Positions 63,923 to 64,000 of a DNA stretch of 64,000 nucleotides are shown here, one piece after another. Positions within the stretch are counted from its first letter, which is position 1. Every line of letters begins with the position of its first letter. A program made the position numbers and the translations under genes. Below the pieces are notes generated by a model. That model had not been told where the DNA came from. It made no database searches and worked only from the letters and a program-made list of their open reading frames with translations. Source of the stretch: Fagopyrum homotropicum (taxonomy: Eukaryota > Streptophyta > Magnoliopsida > Caryophyllales > Polygonaceae); the NCBI GenBank assembly GCA_033239125.1, contig BSWB01000004.1:34593501-34657500 (forward strand), in the 5' to 3' direction.

Positions 63923-63940
63923 TGGCGCCGTTGCCGGGGA
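63923..63940 (+). promoter_or_regulatory. Element F primer-binding site, tRNA-Asp
   Basis: TGGCGCCGTTGCCGGGGA, a perfect complement of the tRNA-Asp 3' end. Confidence 0.95.
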
Positions 63941-64000
63941 TTTGGTCTAGGCCGAATTCGGTTATCGGTTGTCAAGCTTGGGAGCTTCTCCCTTGTTATT

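Larger units (their letters stand above)
62209..64000 (+). mobile_element. Element F: Athila-type retrotransposon, 5' end only
   Basis: 5' LTR and PBS are present; the interior runs out of the window. It inserted into element C's 3' region (C's sequence breaks at GGGAATAG). The LTR start TGTTAGCATGAAAT differs from C/D and B/E, so it is a separate family, yet it uses the same palindrome as C (CCACGGCCGTGG). Confidence 0.88.

Noticed and set aside
63923..63940. The tRNA-Asp-like string as a tRNA gene
   Set aside because: Only the 18-nt complement of the tRNA 3' end is present; it is a primer-binding site.

Overview
The window is nuclear DNA of a land plant, most probably a eudicot, and almost all of it is nested LTR retrotransposons. 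Evidence: primer-binding sites complementary to plant tRNA-Asp (TGGCGCCGTTGCCGGGGA) and to initiator tRNA-Met, Athila-type gag-pol proteins, a chromovirus (Tekay/Del-like) integrase and LTRs, a Ty1-copia element, a LINE RNase H fragment and a Helitron. I found no intact host gene, no tRNA or rRNA gene, no CRISPR array and nothing bacterial. I could not determine the species.

Layout. 1-2137: degenerate LTR-like DNA with two tandem arrays. 2141-11645: a decayed copia element whose gag is split by element A (2684-9839), an Athila-related element with LTRs, gag and a 3' ORF but no pol. 11646-17838: degenerate DNA with a LINE RNase H remnant, a tandem repeat family and a 650-bp Helitron (16757-17406). 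17839-19495: a chromovirus solo LTR with a perfect 5-bp duplication. 19501-21294: AT-rich DNA. 21295-33207: element B (minus strand, GACTT duplication, two 1767-bp LTRs), with gag, protease, RT and RNase H but no integrase, plus a 3' ORF; it sits inside an older LTR. 33337-35270: decayed DNA. 35271-37565: truncated minus-strand chromovirus. Element E (37566-42230) interrupts that chromovirus and has lost RT-RNase H. Element C (42231-62208) interrupts E. The young element D (48052-59449) interrupts C's pol, and element F (62209 to beyond the window end) interrupts C's 3' region. Nesting is therefore at least four levels deep.

How parts relate. Elements A-F are Athila-clade relatives. D is nearly intact: two 1827-bp LTRs differing at about a dozen sites, and one visible pol frameshift. 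A, B and E each lack different pol domains and could only have moved with enzymes supplied in trans.

Most notable signals. (1) Each family carries its own CG-rich palindrome, in half-site/full-site/half-site triads at fixed positions: LTR U3, LTR R/U5, the protease-RT spacer and the post-pol region. C and D have homologous LTRs and proteins, yet their triads at the same offsets are rewritten from CCACGGCCGTGG to AAATCGGCCGATTT. Elements of two different lineages (A and the chromovirus LTRs) share CCGCCCCTGCGG. (2) A hairpin with an invariant AGGCAA loop and covarying stem follows pol (or gag, in pol-less A) in A, B, C and D. (3) A second covarying hairpin with a GGA-containing loop lies just upstream of the polypurine tract, and a second hairpin/PPT-like cassette lies 0.5-1.3 kb further upstream. 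I know of no described function for any of the three.
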